Source: an uncultured Saprospirales bacterium (GTDB taxonomy: Bacteria > Bacteroidota > Bacteroidia > Chitinophagales > Saprospiraceae). From it: a stretch of 6,345 bases of DNA. The stretch lies in NCBI GenBank assembly GCA_937926355.1, contig CALAZP010000055.1, positions 1-6,345 of the forward strand, given 5' to 3'. Position 1 is the stretch's first letter; the number at the start of each line of letters is the position of its first letter. Below are positions 6,297 through 6,345 of this stretch, piece after piece. The notes under the pieces are model-generated. The model did not search any database. It worked only from the letters and a program-made list of their open reading frames with translations, and was not told the DNA's origin. A program made the translations under genes and the position numbers.

Positions 6297-6331
6297 ATAC
6301 AGGTGAAGCGAAAATTTATTTTCCCCTGTAT
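6297..6331 (+). promoter_or_regulatory. Hairpin after rpmI, candidate leader or attenuator of rplT
   Basis: ATACAGG (6297-6303) pairs perfectly with CCTGTAT (6325-6331). After one mismatch the stem can continue by three or four pairs (GAAG with TTTC), leaving a loop of roughly a dozen bases. There is no U-run after it, so it is not a standard intrinsic terminator. Its place between rpmI and the expected rplT suggests an RNA element controlling L20 synthesis or mRNA processing; that role is inferred. Confidence 0.4.
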
Positions 6332-6345
6332 TGAACTAAAAACAA

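Noticed and set aside
6303..6345. GTG-started open frame at the right edge preceded by GAGG
   Set aside because: Its translation (VKRKFIFPCIELKT) does not resemble L20. It overlaps the hairpin, and Bacteroidota do not rely on Shine-Dalgarno sequences.

Overview
This window comes from a low-GC member of the Bacteroidota. Four things point there. Coding starts are preceded by A-rich leaders without a Shine-Dalgarno sequence. Several intergenic regions carry the Bacteroidota sigma-factor promoter (TTTG, about 20 bases, TAnnTTTG). The 5' end of a large secreted protein has the 'YWVGG.G.W' module that recurs in Bacteroidota surface proteins. IF3 and L35 look like ordinary Bacteroidota versions. 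The order or family cannot be fixed from this window.

Layout. (1) 1-1639, minus strand: the N-terminal 546 codons of a large secreted, repeat-built surface protein that runs off the left edge. (2) 1640-2023: about 380 bases with a possible promoter for that gene and otherwise no supported gene. (3) 2024-2180, minus strand: a tRNA-Lys(UUU) gene with a near-perfect promoter and an intrinsic terminator abutting its 3' end. (4) 2227-2601, minus strand: a stand-alone STAS-domain protein of the anti-sigma-factor-antagonist type, with a perfect 8-bp inverted repeat beside its -7 element. (5) 2826-5384, plus strand: clpC, a complete double-AAA+ unfoldase, with its own promoter. (6) 5459-6283, plus strand: infC (translation initiation factor IF3) and rpmI (ribosomal protein L35), the start of the conserved infC-rpmI-rplT translation operon. 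rplT presumably lies just beyond the right edge, after a strong hairpin at 6297-6331.

The genes form two divergent groups. The minus-strand group (surface protein, tRNA-Lys, STAS protein) looks like separately promoted single genes. On the plus strand, clpC is followed by infC and rpmI, with promoter-like -7 elements in each gap, so each may be made alone or by read-through. ClpC unfolds proteins for the ClpP protease, while IF3 and L35 serve translation initiation and the 50S subunit.

No clear new defence or mobile system is visible. The points most worth a second look are the inverted repeat at the STAS promoter, the forced non-ATG start of infC, the hairpin after rpmI, and the modular surface protein.
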